Positions 26,931-35,565 of a stretch of 64,000 nucleotides of DNA are shown one piece after another. The notes below the pieces were generated by a model, which saw only the letters and a program-made list of their open reading frames with translations, ran no database searches and was not told the origin of the DNA. Within the stretch, counting starts at the first letter, position 1. Each line of letters opens with the position of its first letter. The position numbers were made by a program, and so were the translations under genes. This stretch comes from Candidatus Dormiibacterota bacterium (lineage in GTDB: Bacteria > Chloroflexota > Dormibacteria > Dormibacterales > Dormibacteraceae): contig PNAG01000017.1 of the NCBI GenBank assembly GCA_003169845.1, forward strand, positions 1 through 64,000, written 5' to 3'.

Positions 26931-27221
26931 TCACGCTGCCTGCTCCAGCTCGAGCCGATCCGTGGAGGTGACGGTCATCGCCTTCGACTCCGCCCTCGCC
27001 TCTCTCCACACAAGCTCCGAACAGAACCCGGCCAGCTCCGCCAGGTGGGCCGCCCAGGAGCTGGTCAGGAAGAGACCGGCTTCCACGGCTCTGCTCGGTG
27101 GTCCGCAGTGCCTGAGGCGGTCCGGGCCGTCATGGCCGTAGCTGAGCCCGAGGTAGTCGCTGACGGCCAGCCGGAAGATGGCAAGAACGAGGTCACGTGC
27201 CGCTTCTGCGCGGTCGTCCAT
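26931..27221 (-). CDS. Small helical protein of the transfer operon
   Basis: 96 residues, predicted helical, without a known motif. Its ATG overlaps the last base of the upstream HTH gene's stop, and the ATPase gene starts 103 bp further on, so the three are likely one transcript. Role unknown. Confidence 0.55.
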   Translation of the reverse strand: MDDRAEAARDLVLAIFRLAVSDYLGLSYGHDGPDRLRHCGPPSRAVEAGLFLTSSWAAHLAELAGFCSELVWREARAESKAMTVTSTDRLELEQAA

Positions 27222-27481
27222 CAGGACGCTTCCAGGAGTTGGCCTAGCTCCTCGAGCACCGGGTGACGACTTAGTGCCCGAGCAAGTTTGAGGGCAGTCC
27301 GGGGGCGCACTCGCTTGCCCCGGAGGGCCGCCTGAAGCGTTGGGCGCGAGATGCCTGCCGCCAGCCGCAGCTCTTCTAGACTCAAGCCGCGCGCCGCACA
27401 GGCAGCCAGCACCTGGTCGCGCTTCAGGACCACGACAAGTCCGCCACGACCAATCACGGGACGAAGACGTTCATCGTTCAC
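27221..27481 (-). CDS. XRE-type helix-turn-helix regulator
   Basis: 86 residues from a GTG at 27481. A Cro/C1-type HTH is clear: LSLEELRLAAGISRPTLQAALRGKRVRPRTALKLARAL. The frame stays open upstream to 28000, but that part is composed of the repeat-rich region and is unlikely to be coding. It heads the transfer operon and sits directly beside the 11-bp repeat clusters, so it is a good candidate for the repressor that binds them and controls copy number or transfer. Confidence 0.75.
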   Translation of the reverse strand: MNDERLRPVIGRGGLVVVLKRDQVLAACAARGLSLEELRLAAGISRPTLQAALRGKRVRPRTALKLARALSRHPVLEELGQLLEAS

Positions 27482-27634
27482 GGCAACCCTCCAAATTCGG
27501 GAATTGGACTGACACCTCGAGCTCGGACCCGAGTCGCTGTCGGCGGCGTAGGGGCACCGCACGTGAGTCGCTCTGCCGGCACCGGCCGGAAACGGGTCCA
27601 AGTCGAGCCATTTGCGGGCGAGACTACAAATGGG

Positions 27635-28148
27635 GCACCTTCCGAGCACCTTCTGGAAACCCGCTGAGAACCCGCTGAGAACCCGCTGGACGGCTGCCGG
27701 ACACGGCGAGGGGGACGTTTTGAACTCGACACGGAGACCGGCGTCCGCTGACCACCTTCCGTCCACCTTCCGTGCACCTTCCGCTCGCCTCGCGAGCACA
27801 CCCACGCCCATATGTCTTGAAAATCCCACCCAGAGGCCCTCCCAGAAAGGCCTCGAGCCGCCAACGAGCGTCCGCTGGGCGCCGGCTGTTTGCTGTGTGT
27901 CGGCAGATGCGAACGAGACGAGAGTGCAGAGGAGGCTCCGGCTGAGTTCCGCGAAAGTCTCATACGGGCAGCCTAGAAACGAAGCGCACGCTGAGCGCAC
28001 GCTGAGTGCCGGCTCAGGCGCCCGCTGGATCGCCGCTGGACACCATTAGACGAAGCGCTGTGAGTTCAGAAGGTAGATCGGCGTCCGCTGACCGCACGCT
28101 GACCGCACGCTGACCGCACGCTGACCGCACGCTGGCCGCACGCTGGGC
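27635..28148. repeat. Clustered 11-bp iteron-like repeats (candidate origin or transfer site)
   Basis: Four or more clusters of tandem 11-bp units lie in about 510 bp. Units related to GCACCTTCCGA occur at 27635-27656 and 27752-27784; ACCCGCTGAGA units at 27659-27691; GCACGCTGAGC units near 27985-28006; and six GCACGCTGACC-type units at 28083-28148. All clusters share the 11-bp period, close to one helical turn. The interval 27482-28255 has no other gene. It separates the transfer operon from the divergent Mrr gene. The layout is typical of plasmid iterons or of recognition repeats used by DNA translocases. Confidence 0.8.
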
Positions 28149-28255
28149 ATCTTGTTGGCGCCTCACGCGGCCGTTGTGCGCCCCGTGGGAGTGCTTCCTC
28201 GACGCCAATGGACAGCCGTTTCGCACCAGCTCCACGCAGGGCCACAATATGGCTC

Positions 28256-29164
28256 GTGGCGATTCCCGACTACCAGTCGATCATGCTGCCCTTGCTGACC
28301 CAAACTTCCGATAGTGCCAGCCACCGCACTCGGGATCTAATACCAAGCCTCGCAAACCACTTCTCGCTGACCCAGACGGAACAGGAGCAGCTCCTTCCCA
28401 GCGGCGCTCAAGGACTGTTCGACAATCGGGTCAACTGGGCTGCAACCTATCTGAAAAAAGCCGGCTTACTTGAAAGCCCGAGCCGCGGCCACATCCGGAT
28501 GACGCAGCAAGGAATGGCAGTCATGGCTGCCCACCCGACGAGAATCGACAATGCGTTCTTAAGCCAGTTTCCGAGCTTCCTTGAGTTTCGGATGTCGGCC
28601 CCCGCGGCTGCGACACTAAAAGCTACTGCGGCCGAGTCGGAGTCCAGAACGCCGGAGGAAACGCTCGAAGGCACGTGGTCGGCCCTTAGGAACTCGCTTG
28701 GCCAGGATCTCCTGGCCAAAATCAAGGCCGGAACCCCCCAATTCTTCGAGCGGCTGGTCGTTGACCTGCTAGTCGGGATGGGCTACGGAGGCTCCGTATC
28801 CGACGCAGGCGCAACGCTGGGAGGAACTGGAGATGGAGGCCTTGACGGTGTGATCAAGGAAGACAAACTCGGGCTCGACGTCGTCTACATTCAGGCAAAG
28901 CGATGGGAAGGGTCAGTTGGCAGGCCAACTGTGCAGGCTTTCGCTGGTAGCCTCGATGGGGCTCGGGCTCGCAAGGGCGTCATGATCACCACATCGACGT
29001 TCTCATCCGATGCCCAGGCATATGCGCGGCAGATCGAGAAGCGCATCGTTCTCATCGATGGAGCGACCTTGGTCAATCTGATGATGGACCATCGAGTTGG
29101 TGTTGCGACGGCTAGAACGTATGAAGTCCAAAAACTCGATTTGGACTACTTCGACGAGGACTAA
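28256..29164 (+). CDS. mrr: Mrr-family restriction endonuclease
   Basis: 302 residues from a GTG at 28256, chosen because VAIPDYQSIMLPLL is the normal Mrr N terminus (the upstream ATG at 28208 adds an unrelated tail). The N-terminal winged helix (about 1-90; NRVNWAATYLKKAGLLESP) should read DNA. The Mrr catalytic domain follows: FFERLVVDLLVGMGY, GGTGDGGLDGVI with the catalytic Asp, YIQAKRW with the Q-x-K pair, and GVMITTSTFSSDAQAYA. Full-length Mrr enzymes cut methylated DNA. It converges on the DGQHR gene, 93 bp away, in the same block as an adenine methylase. Confidence 0.88.
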   Translation: MAIPDYQSIMLPLLTQTSDSASHRTRDLIPSLANHFSLTQTEQEQLLPSGAQGLFDNRVNWAATYLKKAGLLESPSRGHIRMTQQGMAVMAAHPTRIDNAFLSQFPSFLEFRMSAPAAATLKATAAESESRTPEETLEGTWSALRNSLGQDLLAKIKAGTPQFFERLVVDLLVGMGYGGSVSDAGATLGGTGDGGLDGVIKEDKLGLDVVYIQAKRWEGSVGRPTVQAFAGSLDGARARKGVMITTSTFSSDAQAYARQIEKRIVLIDGATLVNLMMDHRVGVATARTYEVQKLDLDYFDED

Positions 29165-29257
29165 AGGCGCAGGACTGTTCGGCTAGGTCGAAAGTGGAGT
29201 CAGAACCGGGCCACCACTGTCGATAAAGGCTCGAAAATCGGCAGCAATTCAATTTGC

Positions 29258-31612
29258 TTAGACTCCTTCAGCTTCCTCGGTACTCATTCCGGCTTCGTCG
29301 ACGACCTGTCCACCCTCAGCAATGGTCTCTGCATTCCCGCCAGACTCGATCTGAGCTGTCAGCCAGACTTCGTACTCCTCAAGCGCGTTGAGCTGTTCTT
29401 GCGTCACCCATGCTCCGCTCGACGCGTGAACAACCTTTCGACGAACATCGTTCACGGCGACTATCCAATGAGTCTGGTCCGCTTTGGTTCCGGATTTCCC
29501 ATAGGCGAGGAGGGGCTTAAAGAGTGACCAATTTGCGAGCGCGATCGTCTTGTAGTCAATCAAGTCCAGGTACTTGTCCCGTCCACCGCGGGCGTCCTTG
29601 TCTTCTTCCATGCGCGCCATCGCCTTCGTGCGAACGCTCGCAGGAACTCCCTCGTACCACCACTCGTCCGAGCGGCCATTGAAATTCTCTTTCAGTTCGG
29701 ACACGATCACCGTTTGCAATGAGCGCTCTATCCGTTTGACAGCTGCCTCAGCCCGCTCTGACGTTCGGGATCTCTCTCGCTCCAGGAATTCCTCAAGTCC
29801 CGGTGGATCGAAGTCGGGATGTTTCTTGTGTAGGGCATTTTGGGCTTGCCGCATCCCAGTCGTCTGGCCCTGCACTCCCCGAAGTCCTCTGAACCCACGG
29901 CGCTCGTCAGGGGTGAAGTCCGCCAGGTAGCGACCAAGGGTCATTCCAAAGGGTCGGATTCGATCAACTATCTCCTGGTCGCCTAAGTGCATGAGCCGTG
30001 AACTGCCGGACTCCAAATGCTCAAAGACGCTCTTAAGAACGGTGAGGCATACCGTGACACCGTCGTTCATCGCCAGCCCACCGCCCTCGCCAGCTCCCAG
30101 CTCCCACCAATCACTGGCGGCCTCTTGGATGAGGTCGAACCATGCTTTCACGACAGTATTGGTGCGTTTGAGAGTTCGCAAGCTGTTACCCGTCCACAAC
30201 GGCGCAGGGTCGACGACGCCATCGCTCGTAACTTTGTAGTAAAAGAAGCCGGTCTTCTCTAGTGCCGCGAATACGCTCGTCAATGAAATACAGCGCGTCT
30301 GTGAACGTACGGCGTCGGCGAGGAGTATCCGGTCGTAGAACGGCGAGTCTCGCTGAAGCCCTAGGGTCTGTATCGCCTTGGAGACGATGGCCCCGGTCTG
30401 GACAATTGGATCGTCAGAGTCCCAGTGAAGCTCCGAGTACAACTGCTGCAGAAGGCTCTGTTTAACCTTCTTCTGTTCTGCGTTGATGTCGATAAAGAGC
30501 TGAGCCTGATGGCTCGCCGGTAGTCCCTCAAACGCCAGGACAGAGATGATGCTGGTCGCGGCGCGCGGATGACCAGAGTAGGCAAATAGCCTGTGCTGGC
30601 CGTCGATTATCCAAGCGGCCTTGTAGGTCGGCGCGATTGTGAGCCACCCGACACTCCCGAACTCGGATTGCTCTTCTTGCTTAATCTGCTCGAACTGAAG
30701 GCCCTTGCCTCGCTTGCCCTTGTTGATATTGACGACGATGTTGGTTGGAAAGATCCCGTCATCAGAAATGTATCGGAAGATCTTCTTTAGCCGCGACTTA
30801 CTAACCATCCGCTGATACGTGTCGATGTCGGTAGCTTTGCCTTTTGCCCGGTGAGAGACGTACGCAATCTTCAAGAGATACTCAGGGGAGATGGAAAACG
30901 TATAGCAGTAGTAGCCAGCCATCTTCGAACGAACAGCCGGGACCCTAACTTCGAGGCCGGGGACGCGCCGTCCGGGAAGCAGATCAGAGAGGAATTGGTA
31001 ACGAGCGGCTGGGCCGAGGTGCGTCGTCAAGGATTGGTAGTACGCGAGATCGTCGTTGTCGAGCAGAACGATATGGAGGTCGTCTGCCCGATTCCTATCT
31101 GTATCGCTGAGGATGGCGTTGTATGTGAACAACGCGAGCACCACTATTCGTTTTGAGTCGGCGCGCAAAACAGTATTCACGGCTCTCGACAAGGGTTCAC
31201 GCAAGGCAGCGAGTTTGGTCAGTTCATTCTGGAGCTGAGGTCGCTTCGCCGCGACCGCCGATGACTTGCACTCAATGGCTAAGCAGACCTCGTCGTCCAT
31301 TGCCAGCACATCGAGCTGATTCGTCAACGGCGGAGTCACGTTGGCGTTCGTCGCGAGGGCAGCTCCGCCCTGACCCGATAGCTGCTGGAAACCCATGGCG
31401 TAGAAAATGGTCCAGACGCGATCCTCGAGCAAGACACCGGGTAGCTTTGGCTTGGTCACCCTTGCCGAGCGCCTGCTCTTCTTGCCGAGAGTCCAGCCCG
31501 CGGCGAGTTCTTCGTCTAGAAGACGCAGAGGTACGCTCTTGGACTCGAAGGATTGCCGCTTACGTCGTGCAAGAGAGCGTAGGTCGTCGCGAGAGAAGAC
31601 ATTTGTCAGCAT
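29258..31612 (-). CDS. PD-(D/E)xK nuclease fused to a DGQHR (DndB-like) domain
   Basis: 784 residues. An N-terminal nuclease-like fold spans about 50-200: a helix with E63, then D101 in NQLDVLAMDDE and E114/K116 in AIECKSS, the D...ExK pattern of restriction-type nucleases. The DGQHR motif (residues 337-341, WIIDGQHRLFAYSG) and its surroundings, including FIDINAEQKKV, follow; this is the ParB-like domain of DndB and related proteins. A long helical C-terminal region completes it. The gene begins 28 bp after an adenine methylase on the same strand. DGQHR proteins are known from phosphorothioate and deazaguanine DNA-modification systems, but none of those modification genes are here. Confidence 0.78.
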   Translation of the reverse strand: MLTNVFSRDDLRSLARRKRQSFESKSVPLRLLDEELAAGWTLGKKSRRSARVTKPKLPGVLLEDRVWTIFYAMGFQQLSGQGGAALATNANVTPPLTNQLDVLAMDDEVCLAIECKSSAVAAKRPQLQNELTKLAALREPLSRAVNTVLRADSKRIVVLALFTYNAILSDTDRNRADDLHIVLLDNDDLAYYQSLTTHLGPAARYQFLSDLLPGRRVPGLEVRVPAVRSKMAGYYCYTFSISPEYLLKIAYVSHRAKGKATDIDTYQRMVSKSRLKKIFRYISDDGIFPTNIVVNINKGKRGKGLQFEQIKQEEQSEFGSVGWLTIAPTYKAAWIIDGQHRLFAYSGHPRAATSIISVLAFEGLPASHQAQLFIDINAEQKKVKQSLLQQLYSELHWDSDDPIVQTGAIVSKAIQTLGLQRDSPFYDRILLADAVRSQTRCISLTSVFAALEKTGFFYYKVTSDGVVDPAPLWTGNSLRTLKRTNTVVKAWFDLIQEAASDWWELGAGEGGGLAMNDGVTVCLTVLKSVFEHLESGSSRLMHLGDQEIVDRIRPFGMTLGRYLADFTPDERRGFRGLRGVQGQTTGMRQAQNALHKKHPDFDPPGLEEFLERERSRTSERAEAAVKRIERSLQTVIVSELKENFNGRSDEWWYEGVPASVRTKAMARMEEDKDARGGRDKYLDLIDYKTIALANWSLFKPLLAYGKSGTKADQTHWIVAVNDVRRKVVHASSGAWVTQEQLNALEEYEVWLTAQIESGGNAETIAEGGQVVDEAGMSTEEAEGV

Positions 31613-31640
31613 GAGCGCCCGTCACCAGAACTAATCGGCA

Positions 31641-32573
31641 TCAGTTTTCTCCGGAGGAACCGCTCACAAACAGGTACTCGGCAATCCTTCGGCGGTAGGT
31701 GTTGTCCGCCGCCATACGGGAACTGCGAATGATCCTATGCACTCTGAAGCTGGAATAAAGCGAGCGAATGCTCTTGTGACAAGCATTGCTGACCACCACG
31801 TGACAGCCCCGATCGGCAAGGTCCTGAGCGCAGTTGGCGAGCCGTACCTGGTCTTCCCATGAGAATAGCTTCGTGTTGTACCGCAGGAATCCGTTGGAGT
31901 TGTGCGCGACTGTGTACGGAGGATCCAGGTAAACCAGATCGCCCTCTCCGGCGTCGGCAAGCGCCACCTCGAAATCAGCGACCAGTAATTTCGACCCCTG
32001 GAGTAGCCGACTAGCACGACGCAACTTTTCAGGGTCGAACACGACACGACCCTCGTGATCGCCGTACGGAACGTTGAACTTACCGGTCAACGAATTTACC
32101 CGGTAGATGCCATTGAAGGCCAGCTTCACCAGATAAACCAACCTGGCTGCACGCCACGCTCCATCGGTTGGCTCCTTGGCCCTAATCCGGTAGTAGTCTT
32201 CCGTGGAATTCTTGAGCTTCCGCAGCCGGCGGATGACTGCTTCGCAGTTATCGCGTACCTGTTCGTAGCATGCAATGAGTTCCGCGTTCTTGTCGGCGAG
32301 GACCGCGTCAGCGGGCCGGTGTGCGAAGAAGAGAGCCGCACTTCCCACGAAAGGCTCGTAGTAGCGCCCATGAGCCGCCGGAAAGTGCTTCACTATCCGA
32401 TCCGCAAGATACCGTTTGCCGCCGGGCCACTTTAAGAAGGGCTCAGGACATTCTTCGCCATCCCACCCAGTCGGTTCGATCACGTATTGCGGCGTTACTG
32501 ACGCCCGATTCAGCTCGGAACCGTTTGGCCCTTGAGACCGCGCTCGCGACGATCGTCTCGGCACGTGCCGCAT
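31641..32573 (-). CDS. D12-class DNA adenine N6-methyltransferase (Dam-like)
   Basis: About 310 residues. Motif I is FLKWPGGKRYL (AdoMet binding), followed by YYEPFVGSAALFF; the catalytic motif IV is YLDPPYT (DPPY). Target recognition lies between, as in Dam/DpnM enzymes, with the RVNSLTGKFNVPYG block. The frame is open to 32612; I list the ATG at 32573, and a GTG at 32483, only 16 residues before the FLKWPGGK motif, is also credible. It is upstream of and probably co-transcribed with the nuclease-DGQHR gene. As a solo enzyme it would protect DNA, here most likely against the adjoining nucleases. Confidence 0.85.
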   Translation of the reverse strand: MRHVPRRSSRARSQGPNGSELNRASVTPQYVIEPTGWDGEECPEPFLKWPGGKRYLADRIVKHFPAAHGRYYEPFVGSAALFFAHRPADAVLADKNAELIACYEQVRDNCEAVIRRLRKLKNSTEDYYRIRAKEPTDGAWRAARLVYLVKLAFNGIYRVNSLTGKFNVPYGDHEGRVVFDPEKLRRASRLLQGSKLLVADFEVALADAGEGDLVYLDPPYTVAHNSNGFLRYNTKLFSWEDQVRLANCAQDLADRGCHVVVSNACHKSIRSLYSSFRVHRIIRSSRMAADNTYRRRIAEYLFVSGSSGEN

Positions 32574-32624
32574 GGTACTTGCTGTGTCGGCACGACGGCA
32601 GGTCGGCCGCAACCAAGACTGACG

Positions 32625-33344
32625 ATGGAGGGCACGTTGAGGATCACGATTGAAATCGACGACGAGGAGATCCGCCGAACTCTGGCACCGCTGATTCAGC
32701 AGGGGCCGGCTGTCCAGGCGCTGCAGCCAACAAAGCTACTCAATGTCAAAGAGGTCGCTGATCGCCTCGGCGTCAGCCGTAACAAGGTGTACGAGCTGCT
32801 CTACAGGGGAGAGATCCGATCGTTGGCTATCGGACGGATGAGGCGGATTTCACCTGATGCTCTCGCCGAATTCATCTCGCGACCCAAAGACGACGGCTTT
32901 CATCTCGACCCACAACCTCGTCAGGTGCTACCCCGGCCGGCTAACACCCCGAAGACGCCAGTTCCGTCCCCCAAACCTGCACCGCCTAATGCGCGACGGC
33001 ACAAGCTGGCTGACACGATCGACCTCTCCCCCAAGCCGCTACCGCCTGAGCCCTCTCAATCAAAGATGAGTGAGGAAGAGCTCGAGGGCGCGCTTGCCTC
33101 GATGCTCGAGAAGGGCTGGCCAAAAGACGTGCTCGAGCAGATCCGCACCGACCGCAAGGAAGGAGTGCATCGCGTAAATGTGTTGACGATCAACGACGCC
33201 GCCAGGTACCTGGGGCTGAGCCGATCCGGGGTCGAGAAACTGGTCAAGGCCGGCAAACTCCGCTTGTTCACGATCGCCCCAACCTACCGCGACGAGAAAC
33301 CGGCAAAGCGCATACCAGCAATAGATGTTGTTGGCCTCAAATAA
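32625..33344 (+). CDS. Double excisionase-type HTH protein
   Basis: 239 residues from the ATG at 32625. Two MerR/excisionase-like (HTH_17) helix-turn-helix units: LLNVKEVADRLGVSRNKVYELLYRGEIRSLAIGRMRRIS at about 50-90 and LTINDAARYLGLSRSGVEKLVKAGKLRLF at about 190-220, joined by a Pro-rich linker and a short helical segment. Such proteins act as recombination directionality factors or as transcription activators of mobile elements. It is divergent from the methylase, so it could also control that promoter. The two-domain form is longer than a normal Xis. Confidence 0.75.
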   Translation: MEGTLRITIEIDDEEIRRTLAPLIQQGPAVQALQPTKLLNVKEVADRLGVSRNKVYELLYRGEIRSLAIGRMRRISPDALAEFISRPKDDGFHLDPQPRQVLPRPANTPKTPVPSPKPAPPNARRHKLADTIDLSPKPLPPEPSQSKMSEEELEGALASMLEKGWPKDVLEQIRTDRKEGVHRVNVLTINDAARYLGLSRSGVEKLVKAGKLRLFTIAPTYRDEKPAKRIPAIDVVGLK

Positions 33345-33403
33345 GACCGCACCTGCCCAGGCCACCTCAAGTGGCTTTTACGTGGTTCGGGTCGTCGTGA
33401 TCG

Positions 33404-33510
33404 TCCTAATGCTGCCGTTGCCGTTGCCGATGACGCGATGATGATGATGCTGCTGCTGCTGCTGGTGATGATGATGATCGTGATGCTTGTGGTCGTCCAC
33501 GACGACGACG
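33404..33510. repeat. Trinucleotide-rich low-complexity tract
   Basis: Runs of ATG, CTG, GTG and GAC triplets (ATG x4, CTG x5, ATG x3 and so on). From the ATG at 33438 it is open for about 50 codons and would give a Met/Leu/Val-only hydrophobic stretch of about 21 residues followed by a charged tail, ending at a TGA near 33580. No ribosome-binding site is seen. The rest of 33345-33717 shows nothing I can support. Confidence 0.6.
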
Positions 33511-33717
33511 AACCTCGCCGCGAACATCGTTACCCTGCGGCGGGTTCCGCCAGTCCACGATACCGATGCGTTATGGCCTGACGGCGAAGGCTAGGAGACG
33601 CTCACCTCGCGCGCGCGCGAATGTGGCCTGATGACACACGCACTTCCGCGACTAAGTTCTGATCTTTGAAACGATTCCACTGGGCCTTTTAATGGATCAT
33701 CTCCAACGTAGCAGTCG

Positions 33718-34590
33718 TCAGGCTCCTAGACGCCCAAACTGCTCGGCGACGATCGTCATCAGATCATTGGGCTTAAGTGCGCGTCGCAGCTCCCGGTAGA
33801 CCAGGTCAAATCGAGGCAACACCGCCATCTGCTGTTCCAATCGTGTTGCCCATAGTCGCTCTAAGCGTTCTCGCTTGGAGTCATACGCATCGATTAAGGA
33901 AGCGGGATCCACATCACGGAAACGGTACTTCCGTGCAAGGCAATCAGCCAACTCGGGCCACTGAATCCCTTGGTTGGTCGACAAGTACCAGAGGTCGTAG
34001 AGATCGCGGGGCTCATTCCGAGCGCGGTCGAAGAGCGCCATCAACTTCTCCGCCGCGACCTCCTCGATTCGGTATACGGGTAACTGTGCTTCCTCGAGGT
34101 CGTCGTACTCCTCGTATTCACGAAGCAGCGGCCGGTGCTCAATCTGGTGGCACATCAACTCGTGAATCGTGATGTCGACCTTCAACTTGTCCGGATCTGC
34201 ACGTGATATTGGTCCGCGGAGGCCTATGTAGAAGGTGTGTGTGTTTGCGTGCGATTTTGGATCTCGCTCCAGGAAGTCCGCCCCAATCCCAACATGGTCT
34301 CGGACCCAACGAGCAAGCTGGCCCCACTCCCTCTCGATCGCCTCCCATGGCACCTCCTGACGGAGAGTGAAATCTAGATCCTCGGAGAAGCGATAACCCG
34401 GAAGATAGACCTTCTTAAGTGCAGTACCGCCCTTGAAGGCGAGCCATTCGGAGAGCTGCGTCTTCGAGAGTCCAATCAATACCCACGAGAGACAGTAGTC
34501 CCGCTCAAGAACGCTTTCAGGGATCCTCCGGCCACCCTCTTCGCGAAGAAGGCGATTGGACAGCGCCGACAGATTGCGCTGCGGGATCAC
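33718..34590 (-). CDS. abiEii: AbiEii/AbiGii-type nucleotidyltransferase toxin
   Basis: 290 residues. A DNA-polymerase-beta-like nucleotidyltransferase: FKGGTALKK near residue 52 and YRFSEDLDFTL near 66 give the G-G/S-x-x-L and the D-x-D-type metal site, with KVDITIHE as the further acidic strand and EKLMALFDRARNEPRDLYDL as the conserved C-terminal helix. These toxins modify tRNA or other targets and cause growth arrest after phage infection. It overlaps its partner by four bases, the normal antitoxin-toxin order of a type IV AbiE pair. Confidence 0.88.
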   Translation of the reverse strand: MIPQRNLSALSNRLLREEGGRRIPESVLERDYCLSWVLIGLSKTQLSEWLAFKGGTALKKVYLPGYRFSEDLDFTLRQEVPWEAIEREWGQLARWVRDHVGIGADFLERDPKSHANTHTFYIGLRGPISRADPDKLKVDITIHELMCHQIEHRPLLREYEEYDDLEEAQLPVYRIEEVAAEKLMALFDRARNEPRDLYDLWYLSTNQGIQWPELADCLARKYRFRDVDPASLIDAYDSKRERLERLWATRLEQQMAVLPRFDLVYRELRRALKPNDLMTIVAEQFGRLGA

Positions 34591-35525
34591 GTCGCCGCGA
34601 CCGCGAGCAGCTCCTCGGATGACACGTTGAGCTGAAGTCCCCAGCGCCGCATGAACCTCCCTTCTCTTGGAAGGGTGGGGTCCAGAATCTCGATCGAGGG
34701 GCCGAGATCGCTACGCAACCGCTCGACGAGTTCAGCGGATGCAAGCGAGTAGAGCTCAAGCAAATAGCCAAGCCGCCGCACGACTGCCTTGATATGGAGG
34801 CGCATTGCGTACTCAGCGAGGCGATTAATGTCGAGATGGCTCCGAGCAATCTGAATCGCCTTCCCGACCTCTGGAATGCCGCCGGCATGTTCTGGTTCGG
34901 CGAGGCCATCGACGATGGTTCTCTCGGGATCGCTGACCTCGACGGAGATACCGCCGGCGACCCAGTGCTTCATGGTCCCAAAGATCGCCTGGCGCTGGCG
35001 AGGGATGAATCGGTACTCGGTGCCGAACACGACCTCGTTCTTTTTCCGTCGGGTGTAGCAAATGAAGATGGTGAGCTGGGGCTGGGTGGTCATCCGATGG
35101 ATTTCCATAGCGGTCCGATGCGAGAGGTAATACGGATGGGGCTCCGCCAGGGCCCGTGCGACAAGATAGGCGTTGGGAGCGAAGTCGGAGACTTCCCGAT
35201 ATTCAAATGGGACTATGGCGAACAGACTTGACTTGAGACGCACGGCAAGGTTGCGATCAACGAGGTCACGAGCCAAGCTCCGGGCGCGGGCCGTGCTCAC
35301 GCCCGTATATCTCTCGACGTCTCGTGTCGAGAAAACGAGTCTTCCTTCTGCCATCAACTCAGACAGAAGGTCGGCAGTTCTTGGACCCAATGCCCTGGCG
35401 TTACCTCGTATGTTCAAATTGCGGCACACGATACCACGTTTAGAACTTGTAAGGTAACGGCGTGTCCTTCTAAGCCCCAGATGTGGCATGCCAAACCTCA
35501 TTTCGTGGCTCCGAGGTAACACCAT
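34587..35525 (-). CDS. abiEi: AbiEi-family antitoxin
   Basis: About 312 residues in the longest frame; conserved sequence starts near GPRTADLLSELMAEGRLVFSTRDVERYTG, so GTG or TTG starts at 35429/35417 are possible. An N-terminal winged helix (VSTARARSLARDLVDRNLAVRL) is followed by the AbiEi C-terminal domain (PHPYYLSHRTAMEIHRM, WVAGGISVEVSDPERTIVDGL). The N-terminal domain represses the operon and the C-terminal domain neutralises the toxin. Start uncertainty does not affect family assignment. Confidence 0.85.
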   Translation of the reverse strand: MVLPRSHEMRFGMPHLGLRRTRRYLTSSKRGIVCRNLNIRGNARALGPRTADLLSELMAEGRLVFSTRDVERYTGVSTARARSLARDLVDRNLAVRLKSSLFAIVPFEYREVSDFAPNAYLVARALAEPHPYYLSHRTAMEIHRMTTQPQLTIFICYTRRKKNEVVFGTEYRFIPRQRQAIFGTMKHWVAGGISVEVSDPERTIVDGLAEPEHAGGIPEVGKAIQIARSHLDINRLAEYAMRLHIKAVVRRLGYLLELYSLASAELVERLRSDLGPSIEILDPTLPREGRFMRRWGLQLNVSSEELLAVAAT

Positions 35526-35565
35526 TGGGGTGGTCGAACCCCGGGAGCCGCGCCTGTCGATGACG

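Noticed and set aside
27482-28000. N-terminal extension of the HTH gene
   Set aside because: The open frame upstream of GTG 27481 runs through the 11-bp repeats, whose period is not a multiple of three, and has no domain.
27635-28148. CRISPR array
   Set aside because: Units are 11 bp in contiguous tandem with no spacers, and there are no cas genes.
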